From Cichorium intybus (lineage: Eukaryota; Streptophyta; Magnoliopsida; Asterales; Asteraceae): a stretch of 64,000 bases of DNA. Shown piece after piece: positions 47,880 through 58,630 of this stretch. The translations under genes were made by a program, and so were the position numbers. The stretch covers positions 78,739,494 to 78,803,493 of the forward strand of contig CM042013.1 in NCBI GenBank assembly GCA_023525715.1. Direction: 5' to 3'. The first letter of the stretch is position 1, and every line of letters begins with the position of its first letter. The notes below the pieces were generated by a model. The model did no database searches. It was not told where the DNA came from and saw only the letters and a list, made by a program, of their open reading frames with translations.

Positions 47880-50605
47880 ATAGAAACTTTATTGATAAAC
47901 TTCAATAATTTACAAGAGAGAATCTATGACTACACTCATATCTTAGATGTGTTTAACATGTTACAAAGTAGTCAATGGTATGCATTAATAGTGAGATATG
48001 GAAGGCTGAACACGCAAGTCTTGGGCGGGAAAGAGCAAAAGGAGAAACTAGCCATGCACCTTGTCACTTTATAGACTGAAAAGATGACTACACCATGCTC
48101 CCCATGCTGCCCCTGACACGAAATACTGTTCTTCGCGTGTTCCCAAGATTCTTCTGACTAGAGAAGTGATAATACAGATATTGGGTCTAACCAAGGCCTC
48201 ACCTTCGGTTGAAGACCCCTTATCAGTCTTCGGTCGATATCTTCCCTTGAAAGAAACTGTAACTGTCCGAATTGTGCTTCTGCAACTTATATCGAACTTT
48301 ACTTCATACAACGTCTAACTCTTCCTTCAAGAACTCTTCCATCCGAACTTCGCTTTGGCTGGAGGATACTACTATCTCATCTTCTTCTGCTGATGACATG
48401 TTCACAACTGTGACTATAGCCATCACCACTGTGACTATAGCCCAAGCTACTGATGTCACTGTGAACATCTGTCTGCATGAGATACTGATGAAGCTTTCCT
48501 TAGACACAACTCCTTGGTTTGAACTTAGTTTTTACTTTGTCACATGCCTTTCGCCTGGTAACCTCCTCGGTCCGAAGGGACCTCCTCGCTTATGACTGGC
48601 CTTGATGTCAATCTCGGTACGAATGATTAGACACATTCAGTTCAAGAACTGGACATGGCTTCAGATCCGGACAAAGGAAGGCTGCTTTGGTCTTGCTGAT
48701 CTTCATGCCTTTGGTTTCAACCTCCTTCTTATTTCTGATCCACCATGGTTGATCTGACCGGAGCGAAGGACTCCCACTCAACCATAAGACTAGACTTGTC
48801 TAAGATGCACACCTCCATTGGTTGCTTCATAAATTAGGTCCTTTTTGGTTGTCTTGGATAGCTCCAGTTCGGATTAGGCTCCACACTTTCTCAATAATCT
48901 CCCACCTGGAGACTGATTTGAATTGATATTTCTATCTACCAAGTTCTCTTGTTCTCTCTCTCAATCTCTGCCTTATCGAAGGGCCATTGAGGTAACCCCG
49001 TCCTCAACTCTTTGCTTTGAAGGTGGATAACCTTGAAAGGGGGAAGCATTGGTCTTCAACAACTTTATGATGATATTCTACAAGGACATTTCAGGATATG
49101 CTTCGACTGAAACTCCTTCAGACGTATGAAGCTCATGCTCTGACTGCTTTCTTCCAACATCAGCTAAGCTGTGCCAAGTTCACTACTCATCGTTCTGGAC
49201 CACAGCGTCTAAGCTCGTTGATAATCCGTATGTTGGATCCCTCCTCCAACATAACATCAACCGTACGACGTGAGGATGATGAATGAGGTGTTCTGAATTC
49301 CTGGAGCAGCAATGGTAACACTCATTCATAGGCTCGTATTCTTCCTCATTATCAATAAATGCTTCGTTCTATGTACACCTGCTTTTCCATCAGCAACTGA
49401 GAAAACCCGACTGGTGTAGCAGTGGGAAGATGTTCGGTCTAAATTGTGTACAAGGATGTGAGGCTTCACATCTGACCTTCTGGGGTAAACTCTACCATGG
49501 CCAAGGTACGAAGAACCTTGGATGCTCATCTTTTTCACAGTGAGGAGAAAGGATCTTAATCAACTATACTCCCACTGTTTGAAGACTTTGCACCCTTTCT
49601 TGTATCTCTTGTCTTTCAACAATTTCTGACGCCTGAACAATCTTCGGCTCTAAAGTGCCACCTTCTGCTGATTTTACTTGACAGAGAACCAAGTCTCGTT
49701 CCTGTCAAGCTGAGCATCTCTCATCTTTCTAGCCATATTCCACTGTATGGAATCTCCATCCTCATGGCTTCGGACGAGGTGTCTGATACTCCCCTTCAAT
49801 TAGCAGTTTTACTTTGCTAACAAGGGTACCGCATCAAGGGTATTGAACAAACAATATTTCACCTTCCATGGCAGTGAATGTTTACACCCTGATGTCACCA
49901 GAACTTCTGACGCTCCTACTGCCTTTGACTCTCCTGCCGTATAGCCTAGTGAAGTGCAGTGGGTTCATTTAAGGTAGATTGGTATTTCTTCAGGATGGAC
50001 TTCGCTCCAGTCACTATCGCTTGTCTAGGTCTGAAAACCGCGACATATCGAAAGACCCTTAGATGTGCAAGGGATACTCCACCACCTTGCCTTTTCACCA
50101 ATGCAACAAATAAGGCAACTGAAGTCACTGTGAACATTTGTCCGCATGAGATACTGATGAAGCTTTCCTCCGACACAACTCCTTGGTTCGAACTTAGTTC
50201 TTACTTTGTCACATGCCTTCGGCCTGGTAACCTCCTCGCTTATGACTGGCCCTGATGTCAATATTGGATATCTTCCTGCATGTCCATACTGAGGACCTTT
50301 GTCATTTATGACTGGCTCTGATGACCGGCCCTTATGACTTGCTCCAGTTCGGATTAGGCTCCACACTTTCTCAACATGGAGTTCATGGAGGACCTTTGTC
50401 ATTTATTTGTGAAACGCGAGGTGCCTACCAGAATGTGGGATGTATTAGCTCAGTGGATTGGATGTGGTTTTCCAAACAAAAATGAAGTTGATGATATTTT
50501 CGGTGTGTTAGAAGTGGTATATGTTACTTGTGCTAATAAGTAGATGATTGAGGGCATTATCTTTACAGCTTTATGAGTGCTATGAAAGTATAGAAATTAA
50601 ATTAT
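47880..50605. other. Repetitive intergenic region, no gene recognised
   Basis: A block of about 130-150 bp at 48455-48600 recurs at 50115-50265 (both contain GCATGAGATACTGATGAAGC and CATGCCTT.CGCCTGGTAACC). A second shared block ('gctccagttcggattaggct') is at 48863 and 50341. The order is the same in both, so this is a larger, partly deleted direct duplication. Several 60-125 codon frames are open here on both strands. None has a recognisable motif, and I treat them as chance frames in decayed repeat sequence. Confidence 0.5.
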
Positions 50606-50609
50606 TTTA

Positions 50610-51059
50610 TGTTGGGCCAAAATTAATTTGATTTAAGATTTGCATTTAAATCTGATAAAATCCAATGAGTTTCTGGGCTTAAATCAAGACAAATCAAGGC
50701 TTATAGGGCGATTTCGGTCAGGACCGAAATCCCCTCGATTTCGGTCATGATGACCGAAAACACCAGGTTTTTTGGTGGGCCTGGTCCAGTGATTTCGGTC
50801 TGTCTTGATCCATGGGCTTGGGATTTCGGCTGGGTGTAGCGTAGCTATATATACCCTTGTTTAGTCTTCATTAGAAGAGTTATTGAGGTAGTTGTTTTCG
50901 AACCTTGTGCTAGCTTAGAGAATTCATCGTTCAAGCAACTGCAGATCTTATATACTAGAGGCTTATTCAATATAACGTGTGTATTGAAGGTCATATCTCC
51001 TATCGTGTTTGATTGTTTGATTGATACCTTGTTAGATCTAGGATTGTTCAGGACCTACA
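50610..51059 (+). repeat. 5' LTR of element D (450 bp)
   Basis: Begins TGTTGGGCCAAAATTAATTT and ends GGACCTACA. A TATA-like CTATATATACCC is near 50843. It has a perfect 10-bp inverted repeat, GATTTCGGTC, AG, GACCGAAATC, at 50710-50731, and more TTCGGTC words downstream in the leader. Confidence 0.93.
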
Positions 51060-51599
51060 ATTGGTATCAGAGCCTAAAAAACTCAATTTTTGGGTGTTTT
51101 TGGTATCAATATTTCAAACATTTGCTTAGATCTTGGTGTGTTTGGCGATTTTGCAAGATTTCTTGCTGTTTTGGATGTTTTGGATCTTGATGTTCTTAGT
51201 GTTCATCATTTTTCTGGGCAAAAATCGAGTTTTGATCCATAAAGTTCGTGTTTTTCACCAAAAACGTTGTTTTTAGATCTGAAACGACGTTTTTCAGATC
51301 TGAAATTGAGGATTTCGGTCACCCTGGACTATTCCGGTGTCGACTACTAGGATTTCGGTTAAGGTTTGTCAGTTTTCGGTCAGCGCAGTTAGGGATTTCA
51401 GTCAGCTTCTAGGGTTTCCTGGTTTTCGGTGGTGGCTAGCTCTTTTTGGCCGAAAACCTTGATTTTGGTCCAAGTTTTTGGTTAAGAACCTGGTTTTCGG
51501 TCAGCCTTGGATTTTGGTGAATTTTATTTTGGAGTTTTAAATCAACATTTTGGCATTTTAGAGGCTCGTCGATCTATTCAAACTTTTAAGTGGCCTCCA

Positions 51600-52871
51600 T
51601 GACAATGGACCTGTGTGAAGTTGCTTGCTCTTCTCAATCTTTTGTTAATAAAATTGCAAAATATCGTGAACATAATGTCGCTTAATTAAAGAAGTATTCG
51701 ATCTTACGAATGATGTTTACAATGCCAAAAAGAAACTGAAACCTCTACAAGAAAGCTTAGACGCTAAGATATCTGATTTTAAGAAAGTACAAGCTGAATG
51801 GAGTATAACAAAAACTCGATATGGTTATGCCAAAGAAACAATTGCTAAATTGACTGCAGAACTTGACACATTGAAAGCAAAATTTCAAGATGCGGAATTC
51901 AACTTTAAAAAATTTGATGTGTCAGGTGCAGTAGTTGAGTCAATAATTGAACATTAAACCAAATGAACAAATAAATACGGTGAAGGACTTGGATATAGAT
52001 CTGTTCCCCTTCTTTTAATAATAATTTCGTTCCACCCCTTGAAATAGAAGAGTCAGAGGAATGCTATCTCTCCAATTTCATTCAAAAGGATCAATCTGAC
52101 ACCTCTGAGAGTGTTAAGGTGGACGATACTAACACTTCTACCTCTTGTGTAGATGAAGTTGTAGTGGATACCGGAAACATGCCGGAAAATAAGGACTCTA
52201 GTTTTGTTGATATGTCTTCAAATACTGATAATTTGATTTCTGATGTTTCCAGTAGCTGTGATGACAAGACTGATAAACCTGCTGTGTGTGCCCCTTCTAA
52301 ACCTTGTGGTGTTTCTTTGAACTCTAAAAATCCAAATGTTAGAAAATTCAAGCCACAGAAGTTTGTGAAGGAAGGGGAAGTTCCTTATGGACCAAGACCT
52401 AGTCCCGATAAATGTGGCTGTACTTGTACTTGTGGCATCTCTTTAAAAAATTCTAAAGGGCAAGGTCCAAGTCACAATCTCATCTACCTGAAAACACAAA
52501 CGTGTTTCAATTATGGGATTGGATGTCACATCGCCAGGAACTGTCCATATCGCCCATATATTCCCTTCTACGCACAATGCTGGCAAAACGTGCCTAGAGG
52601 GAGTTCTTGCAAAAGAAAACTTTCAAGGTCACGGTCACGCGACGGTGATTGGAACGCAGCGAAGGCCAAGAAGCAGGCCCCCAATGACAACAAGACTGAT
52701 TCGAGAGATGGTTCCACCAAATCGAAATCGATAAGGTCGAGTTCATCTCAAGGATCATCCTCGAGTCCACACTGGCAACAGAAGCACAAATCAAAGGGGA
52801 GTTCAGCTTCAAAATCAAGCGTTGAAACACCCTTCCGGTCAAACAACAAAAGACCCAAACCAAACTACTGA
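51600..52871 (+). pseudogene. Element D gag (coiled coil plus zinc-knuckle region)
   Basis: The 51600-51960 part encodes a helical, coiled-coil-like segment (ETIAKLTAELDTLKAKFQ) interrupted by small frameshifts. The open frame 52119-52871 (250 codons) contains a nucleic-acid-binding region: CFNYGIGCHIARNC, in which the second Cys of the CCHC knuckle is Tyr, then RPYIPFYAQCWQNVPRG and a Ser/Arg/Lys-rich tail. The lost Cys argues against function. It ends at TGA 52869-52871; pol remnants follow. Confidence 0.8.
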
Positions 52872-54030
52872 TGGGTACCAAAAGGCTTCGTTTCCAATTC
52901 ACCTAACTGTCCTGCTAACTCTTCATGTTTTTTATTTGATAGACATGACATGTCATGGGAAAAAGTATAGTATGTGGATGGCAATGGTTGACCCAGTTTC
53001 AAGATGGACTGGGTTCCAAAATCGAACTAATCCTACAGCTTGTGCAGGAGCAGCTATGGAGGAACATCATCAGACCCTGGTTTGTTAATAGTAGTTGTTC
53101 CTGGCACATGACTGGAGACATCTCTCAAATTTCACAACATTCAAATCATTGATGGAGAGTATGTGTCCTTGCGGGAGGGAAGAAAGGAAAGATCATGTGG
53201 GGATCGTAACCAACGACGTGTTGAAAATTGAAAAGGTAACTTCACTCCAAACTGGATTTGATTCGTTTCGATGACTGTTAAATCAGTTCTGTAAATATTG
53301 TATACTATTTTTGTTCAGTTAAATTTGTTCATGGTTTTTACTTCCGCAATTTTCTTCCATGCACAAACTTAGGGGGAGAATTAAAAAAAATAATAATAAT
53401 ACAAAATTCAAAAATACAAAAATACAAAAATACGTCTTTCTTTATATCTTTCCTTATAAAATCAAATATTACAAATATATATATTTTTTCTTTATGTCTT
53501 TACCTTTCACAAAACTTAAAAAAATCCAAAAACATTTTCCTTTCTCACATCTTGCACGATCGTCAATATTCCCGATAAATACCAATCAGGAATACAGATC
53601 AAACCTCATGTCAAAGATGTGACTCACTATTTCCGTGACTAATTGCTAAGATATTCCTTACCTACCGACGACGCACCGAGTAATACCACTCATTGCTGAG
53701 GTAACACTTAAGTGCTAGTGATTCTTACTGTTACACCATAGTAAGTATGAAGCACTGACAACTATTTCTTAACCAAATCTAAAGGTTTTTCCTGTAACAC
53801 AAACTTCTAGACACTTTGAGTAAGGCCACTTAGAGTCGAGAGTTAAAAATTCTATGTCGATGGTTAGATTGCATACCGTAATCTATCACACACACACCAA
53901 TCCATTCTCAACCACCTTTATATCTTTGTTACAAGAAATAGACGACTCATCACTTTAAACCAAGTGGTGATGATATTTTTAAATTCTATGCAAGTGATCT
54001 CTGCTGTAGTAGATGTGAGGCATCGACAAC
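52872..54030 (+). pseudogene. Element D: decayed gag-pol junction and protease trace
   Basis: Near 53088-53125 the sequence reads NSSCSWHMTGDISQI, the Copia protease active-site region in which the catalytic Asp of the usual DSG-type triad is Asn. Downstream, 53340-54030 is AT-rich and non-coding, with an 'acttagggggagaatt' purine tract at 53366-53381 like the 3' end of such elements. This suggests a large internal deletion of pol. Confidence 0.6.
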
Positions 54031-56800
54031 CATTCTGTAACACCCGGCTTTTAAAACGAAAACACCCCTGAAAAATTTTCATTTAAAACATAGGTTTCAT
54101 TACATAAAACCATAACAAAAGGGGTATATTTTAATAAAAACGGGTACAAGCGTATCAAGGAGAGTATAAAATACCAAATCTCCTTTAAAGCCGGGCTGCT
54201 ACTGACAGCATCTACAAGTCCACTTCTTGAGTCACGGACTTTATCCTTACCCTTACCAGGGTTATGCTAACCTGCAGGGACATATAACAAACGGTATGAG
54301 CTACAAAGCTCAGTGAGTAATTGTATCTGCAAATAACAAGTATCAAATATATTCGTATATCTGTCTGGATATCGAATCTAAACCCATAGCCTTACTGGCT
54401 GACCATATATCTCTTAGGATTTCACATCCTAATTTCGTAGCCTTACAGGCTACTTCATTACAACCTGCAATTATCAAATCACATCAGTTATTTGCACAGA
54501 TAATCATATCTATCGTTTCTGTCCCATATTTCTTAGTCACAATGGACTACATCGCATTTCATGGCTATTCAAGCCGCACCCTATGTCATAGCTATATAAG
54601 CTGCACCAAAACAATCTCAATATATAAGTCATAGCCCGCAGGCCGCACCAGCTGGGTTCAATAACCCGATATCATAGCCAAAAGGCCGCACCATGTACGT
54701 GTAATAATATCATAGCCGTATAGGCCGCACCGGTTGGATATAGCATCCAATATCATAGCCATAAGTGGTCGCACCATCTATTAACAGCTTGTATCAGATT
54801 CAAATATGGCTCAAGGGTTAGCCCGCTGTTGCCTTGGCTCACGGGTTAGCCCGCTGTTGCCTTGACTCACGGGTTAGCCCGCTGTTGTCTATATAAATTT
54901 AACTCCTCAGAATAAACTGTGGCTCACGGGTTAGCCCGCTGTTGCCTAGACTCACGGGTTAGCCCGCTGTTGTCTATATAACAGTTTACATAGATATATT
55001 GACTCACAGTTCCGTTCTTGTCTATTATAAACTCACGGCTTATCTGGTCTTGTCATTTTATTGACTCACAGTTCCGTTCTTGTCTATTATAAACTCACGG
55101 CTTATCTGGTCTTGTCTTTCATAGTGTATATATATATGTATTGACTCACAGCTCCGTTCTTGTCATCGAAATGACTCACGGCTTATTTGGTCTTGTCTTT
55201 TACATATATTTTTACACTTGTCGTTTTCGTCCCTCGAAGCTGTTTCAACCTGTAACAATTCAATCATCATATATCACATATGATATCAGTGAGATTACTC
55301 ACCTGTATGCTAGCTGCATTTACATTCCGGTTGTTTCTTGCCTTTGCGTGCACCACAACCATTTTGTCCCATACCTATATATTCATTTATATACCAAATG
55401 ATAATAGGTTAATAATCATTTCAGTTGGCTCTAATGCATAAGAGTCCAATGTAATAACATTACAAACAATTTCTAGATGATAAACTTCCCATTTACCATC
55501 TTTCTTTAAATTATACATTTTTACAAAATATACGTATTTTGCTACAGTACTTTCGGGAGGTCGTATACATATTCCGACAATTTTCCCCGAAGTTTCACAT
55601 CATATTAGACCTATGTTCAAAATTTGAGGTCAAACGGACAAGTCTAGCATCAAGTCCCAAAATTGGACCAAGGCTTAACAGAAGGCAGGAGAAATCAGCT
55701 CATTTTCATGCAGACGCAGGATCGCGTCCCTATCTCCATGTGGATCGAGACCCTACGGATCGCAACCCTATCTCCATGGAGATCGGGACCCTATCTGCCG
55801 CTGTGCAGTTTCTCTTGTCCGTTTTTCATGCTACAAATGCCCATTTTCAGCTATTAAGTCCTTAATTCTCTTCTTAAACGATAGGGGTTTGTTCCAAGAC
55901 CAAAACCCTTCATTAACATCTAGTTTTAACCCATGGAAATCATATATTTCAAACATTTTCCAACAATTCCCGTTTTTGACATTTTGGTCCAAAAACCGAA
56001 ATTCTTCAAAATTAATCACTTCTACTGATTATTCTCATCATTAACAACATTTGGAACTCATTAGAACTCATTAGAACTCATTAGAATCCACTGAATCATA
56101 TAAACATGTATTCTAGGGTTCTTGAGCAAAGTTCCAAATTTTCAATAATAGCAACCTACTTCCATATTTCTTGAATTAAGTCCTTTTAGCATGACTTAAT
56201 GGAAGCATTAAACCATTTAAACTACATAATCATAACTGAAAATGCAGTTTTCAGTTCCTATCAAATTCATCAAGAACAAACAAGCTAGAACTTGAAATAC
56301 TTACTTCCAAAGCTTCAAATTCTTTAATTCCAAGGCTATAATCCGATTTTTAAGTTGAATCCTTCAAGAACTCTTCAATTTTCTGGAAAATCATCCACAA
56401 AATCATCTCCCGTAAGCTTCTAAAATCTGCACAAAATGGGAGAACATTCCCACTATTTATACTTCCAGAAATTGCAAATTTAGTCCTTAAGTTCACTTTC
56501 TTGAACTTTTGGCACTAAAATCAAGTTTTATTACAATAAAACTTTCATTCTTTATACATTTGCCACAAACAACAATATTTTTCATATTTGGTCCTTCATA
56601 TGGTCAAATGACTAAATTACCCTTTTGCGGTAAAATGACCAAAATCAGTTTTTATGACATTTTAAGTCCAAAACTCAAAATATTATTTCAAACTAAATTC
56701 TTTTCTGTCCAAAAGACCAATTTACCCTTCCAAGGTAAAATGACCATTTTACCCCTTTTTATATACATAAATAAAAAGAGTGTCTTGGCGTTACAAATTC
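54031..56800 (-). mobile_element. Probable solo Gypsy-type LTR inside element D (2760 bp)
   Basis: The unit 54036-56795 begins TGTAACACCC and ends TTGGCGTTACA, i.e. TG...CA at both ends. Flanks CATTC (54031-54035) and AATTC (56796-56800) match at 4 of 5. Typical Gypsy LTR words (CTCACTGAGCTTTGTAGCTC on the minus strand, near 54315) show that it reads on the minus strand. No primer-binding site, purine tract or second LTR is present, so it is likely the product of LTR-LTR recombination. It includes the tandem arrays at 54800-55200. Confidence 0.6.
54795..55205. repeat. Two interleaved tandem arrays
   Basis: First array: about five units of 'ctcacgggttagcccgctgt' with about 30-bp spacing between 54805 and 54975. 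Second array: about three units containing 'gactcacagttccgttcttg' and 'ctcacggcttatctggtctt' at about 80-bp spacing between 55000 and 55195. Both share 'actcac' starts, so the second may derive from the first. Confidence 0.85.
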
Positions 56801-57809
56801 TTACATACAAAGCTTCTAATTCAAGAGTTGAATGACTCAGTGTAACAAACCATACACTGATGACAATTCAAAAGTCTAGCCGAAGGGTATGTCTAGTAAC
56901 CAAGACATATTACACGCTCATACCATTCTTGCCCATAAGCTTTCTTCTAATAAAGATGTTCGTGACTCAATGTGATATTACCTCGCATTGATGAAACATC
57001 GAAACTCTGGGTCAGTGATCATTGTTGTTTACCACAATAGTTGTGAGACCCTAACAACTTCACCGAATTCAAAATTGGCACTAGGATGGTATACTCCACA
57101 GAGTTTGGATACCATTGAACGTCTCGCTAAGAGCCAAGTCAACTTGTTGACTTGTCAACTGCATTGAGATCTTTGATCAAGGATATGGAGGGGCCAAAAT
57201 CAAAATGGCCAAGAGTTGTTCTCCAATGCTTAAACAATCGCAGTGCGTTCCTCCGGGTTCACACAGATACTGCGAGAAGTCTCATTCTAAGCCAAGGCTG
57301 AGTTCTTGAACAACTGTGGTGAGAGTTTAATAACTCCATGACCCACAGGATTTGCGATCATTGCATGTATCGAGAAGCGCCAGCTAAAGTGAAGTTTAAA
57401 AGTTTCGACACGAATATTTGTTCCTGAAGAAGGTGAAGCTTAATTCCTCGTGACAAGCTGCTTGAATTCCTCCTTAGTCAGTTTGTTGCTACATTCGCAC
57501 CTTCATGTGATCTAGAGTGAAGACTTGAAGATTCAGACTCCAGTCAAGGTCAAAGTCAATACAAAAGCTGGATGTTCTGATTCAAGACCTACACTGAAGC
57601 CTGTTTGCCCAATGAACTTTCAAAGTCAAATCTGAAGACAATCCGATACCGAAGACGAAGTTGTCGCTGCAACGTGCTTAAAGCTGTTAACATCTACACC
57701 CGTTACTCATTAAGGGGAAGATTGTTAGATTTCATCTGCAGTGCACATCCGAGGCCAAGATCAAGACAGAGCTCGAAGATAAATGAAAGTATTAAACCAA
57801 GGGGGAGAT
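56801..57809 (+). other. Element D 3' internal region
   Basis: The sequence resumes after the solo LTR. No coding frame of note and no pol motif. The last 12 bp, up to the 3' LTR, are the purine tract. Confidence 0.5.
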
Positions 57810-58271
57810 TGTTGGGCCAAAATTATGTTGGTTTAAGCTTTGCAATTAAATCGGATCAAATCCAAGAGTTTCTGGACTTAAATCAAGACAAATCAAGGCT
57901 TACTGGGCGATTTCGGTCAGGACCGAAATCTCCTCAATTTCGGTCGTGATGACCGAAAACCCCAGGTTTTTCGGTGGGCCTTGTCCAATGATTTCGGTCC
58001 GTTTTGATCCACGGGCTTGGGATTTCGGCTAGGTGTAGTGTAGCTATATATACCCTTCTTTAGTCTTCATTAGAAGAGTTAGTGAGTTAGTTGTTTTGGA
58101 ACCTTGTGCTAGCTTAGGGAATTCATCGTTCAAGCAACTGCAGATCTTATGTGCAGATCTTATGTACTAGATGCTTATTCAATATAACGTGTGCATTGAA
58201 GGTCATATCTCCTCTCGTGTTTGATTGTTTGATTGATACCTTGTTAGATCTAGCATTGTTCGGGACCTACA
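57810..58271 (+). repeat. 3' LTR of element D (462 bp)
   Basis: Begins TGTTGGGCCAAAATTATGTT and ends GGACCTACA. It differs from the 5' LTR by a 13-bp tandem duplication ('gtgcagatcttat', about 58139-58163) and a moderate number of substitutions. The GATTTCGGTC inverted repeat is kept at 57909-57930. Confidence 0.92.
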
Positions 58272-58630
58272 TTTAAAGATGATAAAATGTGAAAAAAAAG
58301 ATATAATAGGCCTTGTTATTCAGTATTCGTTTTATTATTTTAATCGTAGAAATAGTTCATTATATTATTTTAGTGATAGAAATAGACTGTTAGTCGGTAG
58401 TTGGACTGGCGGGTCAAAAAACCTCATCATGCAATTTTTATAGCTCTTTGCTAGTTGTTTTTATATAATCATTTGCTGTTAAAAAAGGTAACATTGTACA
58501 AGGTACTTTAGGGATATTATAAAGAAAATTTACAGAACGTATTGAAATTATTGAATAACTAAGAGAACATTTAACTAACTTTTTATTGAACCAAATAGGA
58601 CATTAACTTATACATCCATCAACAAGCATT
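58272..58630. other. Downstream flank of the exchanger gene
   Basis: 359 bp of AT-rich sequence between element D and the stop codon of the exchanger gene; it should contain the 3' UTR of that minus-strand gene. No repeat or other gene recognised. Confidence 0.5.

Larger units (their letters stand above)
50605..58276 (+). mobile_element. Element D: Copia-type LTR retrotransposon with gag but no intact pol
   Basis: D covers 50610-58271: 5' LTR 50610-51059, primer-binding site TGGTATCAGAGCC (tRNA-Met type) from 51062, 3' LTR 57810-58271 preceded by the purine tract AAGGGGGAGATT (57799-57810). The flanks TTTTA and TTTAA match at 4 of 5, so the target duplication is only tentative. The interior has a gag with a coiled-coil region, a trace of protease and no recognisable integrase, reverse transcriptase or RNase H. 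The gag style resembles SIRE/Maximus-type Copia elements. A solo LTR sits inside at 54036-56795. Confidence 0.85.

Noticed and set aside
48069..50402. Frames of 60-125 codons on both strands
   Set aside because: Duplicated, decayed repeat sequence; frames overlap one another and lack motifs.
55539..55865. 108-codon and 64-codon overlapping frames
   Set aside because: Inside the probable solo LTR; no domain and they compete with each other.
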